A stretch of DNA of 64,000 bases from CALBTQ01 sp036725605 (lineage in GTDB: Bacteria; Lernaellota; Lernaellaia; Lernaellales; Lernaellaceae): positions 124,001 through 188,000 of the forward strand of contig DAIMDW010000002.1 of assembly GCA_036725605.1 (NCBI GenBank), in the 5' to 3' direction. The notes under the pieces were generated by a model. It made no database searches, was not told the DNA's origin, and saw only the letters and a list, made by a program, of their open reading frames with translations. The position numbers and the translations under genes are program-made. Of the stretch, positions 37,582 through 47,061 are shown in pieces. Numbering within the stretch: position 1 is the stretch's first letter; each line of letters opens with the position of its first letter.

Positions 37582-37983
37582 ATGGCTAAGATTTTACTGA
37601 TCGACGACGATCCCGATTTCATCCTTGTTCATTCGCAGATTCTGATAGCGGAAGGGTTCGAGGTGGTTACCGCCGAAGACGGGAACGAAGGCCTGGCGAA
37701 ACTGAAAGCGGAAACGCCCGATTTGGTGGTCTTGGATGTCATGATGACCACGGAAACCGAAGGATTCGAAGTCGCCCGGAAAATCCGCGAGGAACTGAAT
37801 CTGGTCAAGCTGCCGATCATCATGCTCAGCAGCTTTCACGAGGTGAAGAAGGTGCCGTATCGCATTGCGCCGAACAACACCTGGCTGCCCGTCGACCTGT
37901 GGCTGGACAAGCCCATCCAGCCGCAAGCATTCATTGAAAAAGTGCGGGCGGCCTTGAGTGAAACGCCTCAGCAGATCGGCTGA
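37582..37983 (+). CDS. Single-domain response regulator
   Basis: The protein has 133 aa from ATG 37582, with GGGCGGAG upstream and 13 bp after the flavoprotein stop. Its features are the acidic triad D8-D10, the phospho-acceptor D52 in LVVLDVMMTTETEGFE and a Lys in LWLDKPIQP. The insert before the Lys (VKKVPYRIAPNNTWLPV) is longer than in CheY and is seen in receivers of anaerobic energy-metabolism clusters. No cognate kinase is adjacent. Confidence 0.88.
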   Translation: MAKILLIDDDPDFILVHSQILIAEGFEVVTAEDGNEGLAKLKAETPDLVVLDVMMTTETEGFEVARKIREELNLVKLPIIMLSSFHEVKKVPYRIAPNNTWLPVDLWLDKPIQPQAFIEKVRAALSETPQQIG

Positions 37984-38022
37984 AGCCCGCAGCGACAACC
38001 AGGAGAAAATCAAACCTCATAA

Positions 38023-38062
38023 CGTTGACATACCCCGTCGCCTACGGCGGGGTTTGTCAACG
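38023..38062. terminator. Long near-perfect palindrome after the receiver gene
   Basis: CGTTGACA-TA-CCCCGTCG-CCTA-CGGCGGGG-TT-TGTCAACG gives two 8-bp stems (one G-T pair) flanking a tetraloop. It is a strong bidirectional hairpin, either a terminator without T-run or a REP-like element, in the gap between 37983 and 38165. Confidence 0.6.
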
Positions 38063-38164
38063 AGCCGCGAATTGGCTTGATTAATATTGCTTATTAGCCT
38101 CACATAAACGAAGGCAAGAACTCGCAGTATCCGGGAACGGTCCGACAAGCACAGGTAAAATTTC

Positions 38165-38827
38165 ATGATCACGCAATGGGACGACGATTACCAACGAACG
38201 AAGGCCATTGTCAAAAATGGGAAGAAACTGTCGTCGCCGTTTGCCGAGTTGGCGAACTGGATATCCGCCAAGTTTCAAGTGAACGTTCTGAACATCGAGT
38301 ATGAACTCGTGGAACCGGATGACACGCCACGGTTGATGGTCATCCTGGAAACTCAAGACGAGCAGGCCAAATTTCAAAACGGGGTACATGGCAACTACCT
38401 TGTGATCCACCAGAAGGCGATCGCCGAACAATTCGGCAAACTGCTTCGAGAACAAGGGCGCCATGAATTTAATCTGGATCGGTTGTTTGTCGCCTTCTCC
38501 AACTTCGCGGAAGTGGCCCGGATGGAGGCCAACAGCAACATTCCGGACAACGAAATCAAGCAACTAAAAAAAGCGCTAAGCAACGACGAACTGTGGGAGA
38601 TTTCACGATCCTTCCACACCGTCACGTTCTTTTTTTACACCGACGAGCAAGTGCGCAAGGCCGAGCGCAAAGGATTGCGAAAGACGTATGCGGCAAAGTA
38701 CTACGAAATACTAAAACGATACGATGAATTCGGTTATTTTACCGCTGAGAACCTGCTCTTGTTTTTCGATTCCAAAGAGAACTTCGACAACAATTATCAG
38801 AGCAACTGGTTTTACTATTACCGGTAG
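38165..38827 (+). CDS. Hypothetical protein, 220 aa
   Basis: I do not recognise this protein. It is soluble and highly charged, with no signal peptide, and rich in Lys, Glu, Asn and Phe/Tyr, ending NNYQSNWFYYYR. Local features include FVAFSNFAEVARMEANSNI and DELWEISRSFHTVTFFFYT. ATG 38165 is preceded by AGGTAAAATTTC. Codon usage is close to that of the GC-rich neighbours, although it abuts the AT-rich island, with which it converges. Confidence 0.6.
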   Translation: MITQWDDDYQRTKAIVKNGKKLSSPFAELANWISAKFQVNVLNIEYELVEPDDTPRLMVILETQDEQAKFQNGVHGNYLVIHQKAIAEQFGKLLREQGRHEFNLDRLFVAFSNFAEVARMEANSNIPDNEIKQLKKALSNDELWEISRSFHTVTFFFYTDEQVRKAERKGLRKTYAAKYYEILKRYDEFGYFTAENLLLFFDSKENFDNNYQSNWFYYYR

Positions 38828-38828
38828 T

Positions 38829-38848
38829 AAAGACGGTTTTGTCTTTTC
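38829..38848 (+). terminator. Weak terminator hairpin
   Basis: AAAGAC-GGTTTT-GTCTTTT stem-loop immediately after the stop of the gene at 38165. Confidence 0.4.
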
Positions 38849-38918
38849 ATGCAAAATTCCTCGCCCGGATCGCTCCGCAACACCAAAGACGGAATCGGGC
38901 GACAATATTCCTGTATGT

Positions 38919-39698
38919 TCAGATTTGTCTCTGAACTTGTCGCCCTCTTTTCCAAAGCCGGTCAAACTCATCTTTGAAGACCGTATAATATTTTGTTTTG
39001 CTCCCGGAAATCTCAAAAGCCGGGCTCTTGGACCCGCCGACAAATGTCATGTAACAGGTAGCAAACATTCTTTCTTCTGCAATAATAACCGACATATTGA
39101 TCATGTCAGCGTCAACAAGTTTTATTTCCACGGCATTATTGGATGCCTTATCCTGCAATTCCCCAAGGAAATTCAGGGCAGAGTCGCCATCAGCTTTCAT
39201 CCGTCCGGTGTCACATCCATCCTCCATGATATTTCGAGTTTTCAAACTGTCGCAATCCGGATCGGCAATAATGATTTTTATTTTTAAATCACTTTCCGTT
39301 TTTAAACGTGATTCGATCATTTTTTCGAATTTACTTGATCCGCTGAACCAAGGCGACCTTAGATTGAAACCGGCCATTTCAATGTTTTTCGCTTTTGAAA
39401 GCGCATCAATTACTCTTTTATTATTTAGTTCTTCCCGCCTGGCAACGGCAACAATTATACCTTCGTTCGATCCGTAGTGAAAATTTGTTACACCGCGACG
39501 AAAAATAATAAACAGACTCATACACAGGGCGAGCCCAAGTGCGATAGACAACCAATGTTTATTGAGTAACTCGCTTATCGGAGATCCCCAATATGTTGCC
39601 GCTCCGAGGATAAAGGTAATGAATATTTTAAACACATCCCACAAAAGTGCAGGCAACGATTTTTCCAGATAGCTCAATCTTCTTTCCGAATCGTTCAT
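38919..39698 (-). CDS. Membrane-anchored protein with PLD-like cytosolic domain lacking the HKD motif
   Basis: The protein has 259 aa. Two transmembrane segments (~residues 17-38 and 49-66) precede a cytosolic domain (~80-250). Its strand pattern (NIEMAGFNLRSPWF, LKIKIIIADPDCDS, VEIKLVDADM, YYTVFKDEFDRLW) resembles phospholipase-D-like folds in uncharacterised signalling proteins. No HxKxxxxD catalytic motif is present, so enzymatic activity is doubtful. It is the last gene of an AT-rich four-gene operon, 18 bp after the HAD gene, with GAGGG before the ATG. It may be a membrane sensor or effector for the sugar-phosphate enzymes upstream. The fold call is tentative. Confidence 0.55.
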   Translation of the reverse strand: MNDSERRLSYLEKSLPALLWDVFKIFITFILGAATYWGSPISELLNKHWLSIALGLALCMSLFIIFRRGVTNFHYGSNEGIIVAVARREELNNKRVIDALSKAKNIEMAGFNLRSPWFSGSSKFEKMIESRLKTESDLKIKIIIADPDCDSLKTRNIMEDGCDTGRMKADGDSALNFLGELQDKASNNAVEIKLVDADMINMSVIIAEERMFATCYMTFVGGSKSPAFEISGSKTKYYTVFKDEFDRLWKRGRQVQRQI

Positions 39699-39716
39699 TC
39701 TCCGACCCTCACCTAT

Positions 39717-40955
39717 TTATGTCACGTCCGCATTATCATATAATAACATATTCCGTGATAAATTCATTGTTTTTAGCAAGTTGGGAATATTGTCAATCCT
39801 TTTTGGAAGAGCAATTGATCGTTTGTCGATAGTAGGAATTTTATTCAAAGAAAAAATGAACGTTTCAATTTCCTTCAACGTATGAGCACTGAACGAAGGG
39901 GATGGAAGATCCAGTTTGCGAAGGTCCTTGTCGACAAATGTTCTTTTATATTTGCCGTTGATAAATCGTACCGAGACAACAGAATCAAAGGCGCTTATCG
40001 CCGGGTGGAGATCTTTGTCGTATCGGTCCCCGATAAGTAAAAGGCCGGCATTTTCAAAACCATTTATTGTAGCCTTATTCACTCGATCAATGCTGCGGAA
40101 AAACCTATCGCGTCGATTTGGCGGAAGAAGCAACGTCGTGAGCATCTTAATATAGAAATCCGATGATTTGACGGAAAAATTGTATATTTCATTATAAATA
40201 TACTCTATTTCACTCCTCGTGTGAATCGCATCATCACCATCGTTTTCCTTTTTATCCAGTTTAATTGCTTCGTCCCAGAGATCGTTGAGAAGCGTTTCAG
40301 AATTGCAGCAATCGCCAGTAACATACAAATTATAGGAATCAGGTGTAATCGGAATATATTTCATTTTGTCTTTTTGTATTTTGCCATTTCCTTCGGAAAT
40401 AATATTTATTTCAAATTTATTCTTTTCAAGTGCACTCAGTAACTCAATCGTGCCGGGTATTTCCCATGATTTTGAAAAAAGACAAGTGGAAAAAGCGCTC
40501 GACGCCTCGTCAATCAATCCTCTCCATTTGTTTTCGTCAAGTGTGCCGTATACATCATTCGTCAGGTGCTCCAGACCACATTTGGACATCTCGTTAATAA
40601 CTTGTTTGCGGGTATTCCATCGCGCCCCAAAAGGATTGACGTCGGAAGGATTGGCACTATCGACACGTTTCAATATCTCAATGAAATTTTTTCGCCGTTC
40701 CTTATAATAATTGTTTTTAAAAAATAAAATTGCAAATGCGAAGATCTCCTGTGCCGTCCAGTCTTTTCGAAAATTGGGGAACTGGAGATCCGAAATAATG
40801 TCTCCATAGGTTGAAAGAACGGAATCGACGAAATTCGTGGCAGGTTTTGAAAAACTAACATCGATTCGACGCAATCCTTCTTCGGTCGCCATTTTTCGCG
40901 CGTTGGTATAATCAAACAACGTTAAGTCCAAATCAACGAATGCCAATCGCCTCAT
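39717..40955 (-). CDS. HAD-superfamily hydrolase with large cap
   Basis: The protein has 412 aa. HAD motif I is FVDLDLTLFDY (nucleophile D8, acid/base D10), a motif II-like Ser is in INIISEGNG, and motif IV is LLIGDRYDKDLHPA. The ~150-residue insert between motifs I and II forms an unusually large cap. The catalytic residues are present, so it is a probable phosphatase or phosphotransferase. Its start overlaps the stop of the CofD/YvcK-like gene by 4 bp (ATGA), indicating translational coupling. It lies inside the AT-rich island. Confidence 0.8.
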   Translation of the reverse strand: MRRLAFVDLDLTLFDYTNARKMATEEGLRRIDVSFSKPATNFVDSVLSTYGDIISDLQFPNFRKDWTAQEIFAFAILFFKNNYYKERRKNFIEILKRVDSANPSDVNPFGARWNTRKQVINEMSKCGLEHLTNDVYGTLDENKWRGLIDEASSAFSTCLFSKSWEIPGTIELLSALEKNKFEINIISEGNGKIQKDKMKYIPITPDSYNLYVTGDCCNSETLLNDLWDEAIKLDKKENDGDDAIHTRSEIEYIYNEIYNFSVKSSDFYIKMLTTLLLPPNRRDRFFRSIDRVNKATINGFENAGLLLIGDRYDKDLHPAISAFDSVVSVRFINGKYKRTFVDKDLRKLDLPSPSFSAHTLKEIETFIFSLNKIPTIDKRSIALPKRIDNIPNLLKTMNLSRNMLLYDNADVT

Positions 40956-42109
40956 TGAGGAGCACCTTGTGAATGAGTGTTATTATTGCCGGCCAAATCC
41001 GATATTAATTTTATTACTTCCTCAATTTGTTGACGTTGCGGCAAACCCTCACAATTAATCGTCGATATCTCGACCCCCTGCTTCCTCATTTTATCAAGAG
41101 AACTACTATTATAGAAACTATCAATGTGATGTTTTTCCGGCTTGAGCGCAATTACGTGAGTTACAGCTGATTGAACAGTATCTGTTGCTTGTTCGGGCAA
41201 TATATATCGCTCCAAGGTGGAATAGACGTCAAATGGAGTCATACCAATAAGCTCGGCGTCGCGAAAAGGATTCAATAGCAGAACTTTTGGTATACTTCTG
41301 TTTACTACCGCTTCAGACACGTCATCTACCAGAAAGGCCGGTAGAATGCTCGTATAAAAACTTCCCCAGGAATAAATTATTACCGACGCGGAGTTAATCG
41401 ATTCCAGTGCATGTGGAAACGGAACCGCGCGAGCGTACTGAGCATAATTTTTGTCGGATCTATATAGTTGAATTTTGTCAATCGGTGATTCAATAGGGCG
41501 CTTTTGATCGGTCAATGTACTTTGTCCCAGAACTTTTCGCCCATTTTTCAACACTGCCCCAAGGTGGGCGCCATTCGTTGTTATTGGAACGACTTCACCA
41601 CAAGCGCCAATTATTTTATGAGCCCAGTTTAATACATTTTCCCAATTACGCTCTAAAAGATAACGCCCAATAAGAATAAAATTACCGATTGATCCGTTTC
41701 TCCAGTCGAATTGTTTTGGTATGTTTGTTAATAATGCATCTAATGATAATGTAATTTCATGCAATATTTCGGCTGGAACATCTGAGGGCAATTCACTGTT
41801 TCCGGAAGCCAGGCTCTCTACAGTGTTTTTAAGAACAACTTGTGGTTTATTTTCGGATAGTCGTTTGCGAAATAGGGTAAGTATATTTTTGCTGTGTTGT
41901 GAGCCATGACCTCCAATAGCACATAGTCTATTTCGAATATCGCCAATAGCGATACAATTAAACGCCTCACGGAGAAATCGGCTACTGCCCCCATTATCAA
42001 ATGCCGAAATTATGTGAGTCGAGAATAAACCTTTCTCCGCTAACGTTGAAGCCAGCGAATTCAGCGCAGATCCACCAGAAATAAAGACTAAACCTGTTGG
42101 TTTACCCAT
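40952..42109 (-). CDS. CofD/YvcK-family protein (nucleotide- or UDP-sugar-binding fold)
   Basis: The protein has 385 aa. The N-terminal motif VFISGGSALNSLASTL and the strongly diagnostic block FDNGGSSRFLR...GDIRNRLCAIGG match the CofD/YvcK family, whose members bind nucleotide or UDP-sugar ligands and either transfer phospholactate (CofD) or regulate carbon flow to the envelope (YvcK). Divergent members occur in poorly understood clusters, including the so-called GAK system. Encoded with a phosphoglucomutase homologue and a HAD phosphatase, it is more likely involved in a sugar-phosphate or nucleotide-sugar signal than in F420 synthesis. No other F420 gene is present. Confidence 0.8.
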   Translation of the reverse strand: MGKPTGLVFISGGSALNSLASTLAEKGLFSTHIISAFDNGGSSRFLREAFNCIAIGDIRNRLCAIGGHGSQHSKNILTLFRKRLSENKPQVVLKNTVESLASGNSELPSDVPAEILHEITLSLDALLTNIPKQFDWRNGSIGNFILIGRYLLERNWENVLNWAHKIIGACGEVVPITTNGAHLGAVLKNGRKVLGQSTLTDQKRPIESPIDKIQLYRSDKNYAQYARAVPFPHALESINSASVIIYSWGSFYTSILPAFLVDDVSEAVVNRSIPKVLLLNPFRDAELIGMTPFDVYSTLERYILPEQATDTVQSAVTHVIALKPEKHHIDSFYNSSSLDKMRKQGVEISTINCEGLPQRQQIEEVIKLISDLAGNNNTHSQGAPQ

Positions 42110-42324
42110 TAATGATTTTCCAAGCCTTAGGTTTAAGTTGTAAGTAAAATTACATTATTTATAAAATACTGTAAAGTTTATTCCCGTTTAACAACTTCAC
42201 CCGGCGTTGTCGTCGATTTTTATTGCAATACTCGGCCGGATTGCAAACCAATTGCCTGAAAATCATTTTATTTGTCACGATAATGCGTGGTTATTATGAC
42301 GTTCTTCGCAACATCTGCATCAAT
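42110..42324. other. AT-rich spacer inside the island operon
   Basis: 215 bp between the phosphoglucomutase-like and CofD-like genes, with no supported coding content. It may hold a second promoter for the downstream three genes. Confidence 0.4.
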
Positions 42325-44544
42325 TTACATTTTCACCCATTCCGACAACTCCATATATATTTTTTTCTCCTTAAACTCCGCGAACCAGGATTCACATAAT
42401 AACTGTAACGGCAACTTAAGAGCGGGCAAAGGATCGGCTCCAGGCGTCATATCTTTGGATTCGATTTTGAGCCATTGTAAAAGCTCGTCCAATCCGGAAA
42501 TTTGATCGTTTTCAATATGTGAGCGTAACGTATTAATAATTCTTTCATCGAAATCCATTTTATAACGCAGGTCGATAATATCGGGTAATTGCAACGCAAC
42601 GTCGCTAAGGGACATGTCGATTTTGCCCAACAAATCATTATAAATATTTAAAGATATACGACTTGTGTTTTTCCGAACTTCCGTTAACAGTGCGGTTCCT
42701 TTCAGATGGGCAAATTCTTTTTTGGGAAGAAGTTGGCAATAAAACTTCAGCTTTGGCTCCGTCCCCGAAGGTCTAATCGTAATAACATAATTATCGGTGA
42801 AATACTGTATAACATCTCGAGAAAGCTCGTCCGTGTAGCTTTTCATTTTCCCAAATTTTTCTTCATCCCAATAATCATTAATCTTATTGATGGCTTCGCC
42901 CGCAATTCGTTCCGGTGGAGACGTTCGAAGCGATTTCATAATTGCATTTTTCTGATGCATGCCTTCCGAGCCGGTCATAACAATCGAGCGATTTACCGAA
43001 TCAAATCCTCCGATATTTTCAAGAATCTCATTGTAATAATCCAATAGATTTTTTCCTTCGCTTTCAACAAGCTGATGCAGAGCCGCCAGATACATGCACG
43101 CCGGAACCGCATCTTTGTCTCGAATTCTCGGATCGACAATAATGCCGTGACTTTCCTCCGCGGCAATTACCAACTCCATGTTCGACAAATTACTGTAGTC
43201 GGAATCTATCTCGATTTTTTTCAGAATATCAGCCACGTACTTGAAGCCGACCAGAAGATCGTCGATCAAATAGGAATCACCGGCCTGGTCCACGATCTTT
43301 TTCAACGTTTTCGTCGTTACCAATGTTTCCAGAACCAATCCTCTACGATGTGGCCCCCGCGGATCCAACATGAGGTAATAACATAATACTGTAGCGATTT
43401 GATTCCCATCAAAATGGTACCAAGACCCGTCTTTCAGTTTTATTTCCAATCCGACACGATCCGCATCCGGATCGCTCGACAATACAATTCGGGAGTTATT
43501 TTCATCAGCATATATCCGAGCCGGTTCTGTTGATTGCGGGACTTCCGGATTTGGCGTTCGAAAAGGAAGTACCGTAAAAGCACCATCAGGTCCCTGATCC
43601 GGCGGGACAATGACCGGGAATTTTAAATTCGTCAGAACCTTACCCACAGTTGTAAGCCCACAGCCGCAAAGAGGGGTAAACGTAACGATCGATTCACCAT
43701 TAGGTGACACAATATCACCATATAGCTTCACGTAATTTTCGATGTATTCATCGTGCAACTCGCTGGGAATTGGACGCACTAACCCACTTGCCACAATTTC
43801 GGAAAAATCGATGGTCTTTACGCTGCTTGCCTCTTGCATGATCGTAGCCAATTTCTGATCAAGAGGAGGCACCGGTTGACTGCCGAATTCGTCGTATACT
43901 TTGACTCCGTTGTCGTCCGGATGGTTATGTGAGGCTGAAATATTAATGCCGCCAATGGCGTCGAGTTTTCCAATCAAAAATGAAAGTTCGGGCGTGCTGA
44001 GTAACGCATTGTCGCTTTCCGGCTGTTCAAAATAGGTAATAATCCCATTTGCAGCATATATTTCGCAGGCAAGTTTGCCTAATGATCTCGAGGACACACC
44101 CAACAACGGATGTTCTTTCCCTAAAAAATTATAGACTCCGGTAAGGTCGTAAAAAGTCCGCACGTCATTTGCAACAATCACTTTAAGATCACTGCGTTCA
44201 GGGAACTGAGATTTAATATAGTTACAATGCCCTTGCACAGTCATCGCCAATACCGTTGGATTGAATCGATTGGGTCCATACCCAACTCTTCCGCGCCTTC
44301 CACCGGTGCCAAACGGAAGTTCCGTTCGGAAAACGTCGAAAAGAAGTTCTATATGTATTGGATCCAGATGATTGGCGATAATATGAGAATGTGAATATGG
44401 AATAACTCCTGAAAGCCAGTGTTCGAGCCTATTGGCGGCTTCAAGGCCGTTCTCATGATACTTTTCTATAAGTATTTCTTTAATAGGCAAAAACCGGCTG
44501 TGAAATTCTTCCGTTTGAATACTCTTATGCGAACGATTTGTCAT
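42325..44544 (-). CDS. Phosphoglucomutase/phosphomannomutase-family protein with C-terminal extension
   Basis: The protein has 739 aa, longer than the usual ~450-580. Its motifs are the active-site serine loop GINISASHNHPDDNGVK (canonical TASHNP, here SASHNH), the Mg loop VLSSDPDADRVGLEI, the sugar-binding loop VIAAEESHG, and the phosphate-binding RPSGTEPKLKFY. About 125 C-terminal residues beyond the phosphate-binding loop have no assigned domain. The catalytic machinery looks complete. It is the first gene of the AT-rich island operon (GGAGTG before ATG 44544) and the probable supplier of a hexose 1-phosphate or aminosugar phosphate for the CofD-like and HAD partners. Confidence 0.87.
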   Translation of the reverse strand: MTNRSHKSIQTEEFHSRFLPIKEILIEKYHENGLEAANRLEHWLSGVIPYSHSHIIANHLDPIHIELLFDVFRTELPFGTGGRRGRVGYGPNRFNPTVLAMTVQGHCNYIKSQFPERSDLKVIVANDVRTFYDLTGVYNFLGKEHPLLGVSSRSLGKLACEIYAANGIITYFEQPESDNALLSTPELSFLIGKLDAIGGINISASHNHPDDNGVKVYDEFGSQPVPPLDQKLATIMQEASSVKTIDFSEIVASGLVRPIPSELHDEYIENYVKLYGDIVSPNGESIVTFTPLCGCGLTTVGKVLTNLKFPVIVPPDQGPDGAFTVLPFRTPNPEVPQSTEPARIYADENNSRIVLSSDPDADRVGLEIKLKDGSWYHFDGNQIATVLCYYLMLDPRGPHRRGLVLETLVTTKTLKKIVDQAGDSYLIDDLLVGFKYVADILKKIEIDSDYSNLSNMELVIAAEESHGIIVDPRIRDKDAVPACMYLAALHQLVESEGKNLLDYYNEILENIGGFDSVNRSIVMTGSEGMHQKNAIMKSLRTSPPERIAGEAINKINDYWDEEKFGKMKSYTDELSRDVIQYFTDNYVITIRPSGTEPKLKFYCQLLPKKEFAHLKGTALLTEVRKNTSRISLNIYNDLLGKIDMSLSDVALQLPDIIDLRYKMDFDERIINTLRSHIENDQISGLDELLQWLKIESKDMTPGADPLPALKLPLQLLCESWFAEFKEKKIYMELSEWVKM

Positions 44545-44937
44545 CTAACACTCCACAGTAATAACTCGCGACTACGTTATATTTTCTAATTTTTTTCGTT
44601 TTTTTGTCAACCCTTCTCAATCCAGGATCATAATCCTTGATTCGCGAATATGAAGTAACAACCATATATTTTTTTCGGCGCGCATCTGACGGAATTTCCG
44701 GCTCGACTTAGTGAACGGCCGGGATTGCAGGGGAGTGATTTCGACTTCGGGAAAGGCATTGTCCTGATCCGGCGCACGAACCAGTGCAAGGCCGGAAGAA
44801 CAATCATTAAAAGTGTCTGCCCCCGATGGCGGGGACCGTCGCCATACCCTAATAGACCTTTCCATCATGATATGGACAAAGCCCGGCTCGGTGATATGGT
44901 ACAATGGATTGATTTATTCTTCGGGAGATAATGTTTC
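44545..44937. other. Intergenic region between divergent AT-rich and GC-rich operons
   Basis: No gene supported. The left part is AT-rich and probably contains the island promoter. Small frames at 44617-44904 and 44725-44931 lack ribosome-binding sites and family similarity. Confidence 0.4.
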
Positions 44938-47061
44938 TTGCGTCTCGTCAAAGAAAAATTCCTGCCTTATGCACTGTTGATTGCTTTTACGATGTTGCAT
45001 GCAGCCGGGCTTGTTTTCGATCTGGCGCCCGATCTTCCGGATTACAATGACGGCAACCTGCACATCGTCATTTCCCAGGCGATCGTCGAAAGAGCCGAGG
45101 CGCTCGAAAACCCGATCGACTTCTGGCTGCCGCACTTCGCCGGCGGCTTTCCCCTGCTCCACCATTATCAGTTTTTTCCGCACCTGACGGTCGCCCTGGT
45201 TTATTTCCTGCTTTTCACCGCCGTCCCGGTATCGACCATTTACCATCTGTTGGTTGTGTTGTTGCTGCTCGCCCAGCCATGGGTGGTTTTCCTTTCCCTG
45301 AAACGGATGGGGTCTTCGCAGTGGACGTGCGTTTTTGCGGCGTTGCTGTCATTGGCCGCGCTGGACGGCGACGGTTACGGGCACGGGCTCGCGTCGTACC
45401 TGCGCTCCGGGCACGGATTGTACACGCAGCTTTTCGCCATGACCTTTTTTCTGCCTTTCATTGCATCAGTCCATCGCCTGCTGGCCGGGGAAAAGGAAGG
45501 GTACTTCAAACCGGTACTGTTCGGAGCGCTGCTGGGGCTTTCCCACATTTTTGCGCTCTACCTTGCCTTGTGCGTCGCCGGCGTCCTTTGGTTGATCAAC
45601 CTCCGACCGGCAACATGGTTGCGCGTTTCCCGGCGCTTCTGGGTGTCGGTTGTTTTGATTCTCGTCTGTCTGGCTTTTTTTCTCGTGCCGCTCGCCCTGG
45701 ATAGCGGATACCACGCCAACAGCCCCTACGAGCACAGTTATAAGCTCGATTCCTTCGGCGCCGGCGTGGTGCTGGACCGGCTGTTCACCGGGCAGTTGCT
45801 CGACAACGGCCGCTTGCCGATGCTGTCGCTGTTGTGCCTGGCCGGATTTCTGCTCTGCCTGCAAAAAAGAAACAAGCACAACCTGGCCATCGCCGCCGGA
45901 TTCATCGTGAGCCTGTTGCTCTATTTCGGGCGGCCGACCTGGGGCGCGCTGCTCAAACTGCTGCCGCTGTCGGGCGACCTCCACTTTCATCGTTTCATCA
46001 TCGGCGTGCACGTTTTCGGCATTGCGCTGGCCGGGATCGCGTTGGCGCAACTGGTTGAAATAGGGAAATCGTCGCAGCGCAAAATTTCGCACGCCGCGGC
46101 GATCGCCGTGGTCGTCCTTTCGTTGGGCCTGATCTACCAAGGGCAAGCCGCCTTCATCGTCAAAAACGCCAAATCCGTCAAAGAGATGAGCCGGGAATTC
46201 CGCGCGGAAAAACCCGTTCTGGATAAATTGATCGCCAAACTTCCGCAGGATCGTTCCCGCAGTTACGCCGGACTCCGGGCGGGCTGGGGCGGCAAGTATG
46301 CGTTCGGCAACGTCCCGGTCTACAACCTACTGGCCTTGGCGGATGTGCCCGCGATCAGCTACCTGGCTTTCGGCTGGTCCTTGGCCGGCGACTTCTCCGT
46401 GCAGATAAACGAAAGGCGCTACGCCCATCTGAATCTTTTCAACATCGGCTCGATCATGAGTTGGCGGGACGACGAATACTGGCGCGGCGTCGCCACTCTG
46501 TCGGACATTGTCGGCAATCACGCCATCTACCGGGTAGCCACGGCGGGCTGGTTCGAACTCGTCCAGGCGCAGTTTGCGGCCAAGGCGGACAAGCGCAGTT
46601 ATTGGGATATAACAACCCAGTGGATGAAAAGCGGGCTGCTCGAAAAGCGACAGTACCTTCGCTACGACTTTGACCATCTCCCCATCCTTCGCCCGGGCGA
46701 GCGGATGATCGAACCCGACTTTGCGCAGGTCGAAATCGGCGAAACGCCCTACCCTTATTTCGGCGCGGTGCTGGAGCAGAAACGCCTGGCCGCCGGCGAT
46801 TTCGTGGCGAAGGTGCGCGCCGACGCGCCTTGCTATCTGTTGCTCAAATGCACCTATCACCCGGGGTGGATCGCCACGGTCAACGGCCGGCGGATCCGGC
46901 CGGTCATGCTGACCCCGGCGTTTGTCGGCGTCGCAATCGACGAGGGCACGTGGGACGTGAGGTTGAAATACGCGGCGCCTGTCTACAAAACGCCTTTGCT
47001 TCTGATCGGGATCTTTTTGCTCGCGTTTTTGTGGTATCGCGAACGAGGTGAGAGGACGTGA
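44938..47061 (+). CDS. Multi-spanning membrane protein, PTPS_related/YfhO-like (putative GT-C-type)
   Basis: The protein has 707 aa, beginning at TTG 44938 behind CGGGAG; the ATG at 44931 is out of frame. About 12 transmembrane segments follow a first periplasmic loop (DYNDGNLHIVISQAIVERA, DFWLPHFAGGFPLLHHYQFF). The loop has the pattern of the so-called 6-pyruvoyl-tetrahydropterin-synthase-related membrane domain, despite the name a GT-C-like polytopic fold. A C-terminal periplasmic region (TYHPGWIATVNGRRIRPV) resembles YfhO. It is probably a lipid-linked glycosyl transfer or membrane polymer protein; the substrate is unknown. It is coupled to its paralogue by a 4-bp overlap. Confidence 0.75.
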   Translation: MRLVKEKFLPYALLIAFTMLHAAGLVFDLAPDLPDYNDGNLHIVISQAIVERAEALENPIDFWLPHFAGGFPLLHHYQFFPHLTVALVYFLLFTAVPVSTIYHLLVVLLLLAQPWVVFLSLKRMGSSQWTCVFAALLSLAALDGDGYGHGLASYLRSGHGLYTQLFAMTFFLPFIASVHRLLAGEKEGYFKPVLFGALLGLSHIFALYLALCVAGVLWLINLRPATWLRVSRRFWVSVVLILVCLAFFLVPLALDSGYHANSPYEHSYKLDSFGAGVVLDRLFTGQLLDNGRLPMLSLLCLAGFLLCLQKRNKHNLAIAAGFIVSLLLYFGRPTWGALLKLLPLSGDLHFHRFIIGVHVFGIALAGIALAQLVEIGKSSQRKISHAAAIAVVVLSLGLIYQGQAAFIVKNAKSVKEMSREFRAEKPVLDKLIAKLPQDRSRSYAGLRAGWGGKYAFGNVPVYNLLALADVPAISYLAFGWSLAGDFSVQINERRYAHLNLFNIGSIMSWRDDEYWRGVATLSDIVGNHAIYRVATAGWFELVQAQFAAKADKRSYWDITTQWMKSGLLEKRQYLRYDFDHLPILRPGERMIEPDFAQVEIGETPYPYFGAVLEQKRLAAGDFVAKVRADAPCYLLLKCTYHPGWIATVNGRRIRPVMLTPAFVGVAIDEGTWDVRLKYAAPVYKTPLLLIGIFLLAFLWYRERGERT

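Noticed and set aside
40952..42109. CofD-like gene as part of coenzyme F420 biosynthesis
   Set aside because: No CofC, CofE or CofG/H partner; the GG-SS-R...GDIRNRL block and sugar-phosphate neighbours favour a YvcK-like or other role.
44617..44904. Small minus-strand frame of 95 codons between operons
   Set aside because: No ribosome-binding site, no recognisable domain, and a plus-strand frame overlaps it equally well.
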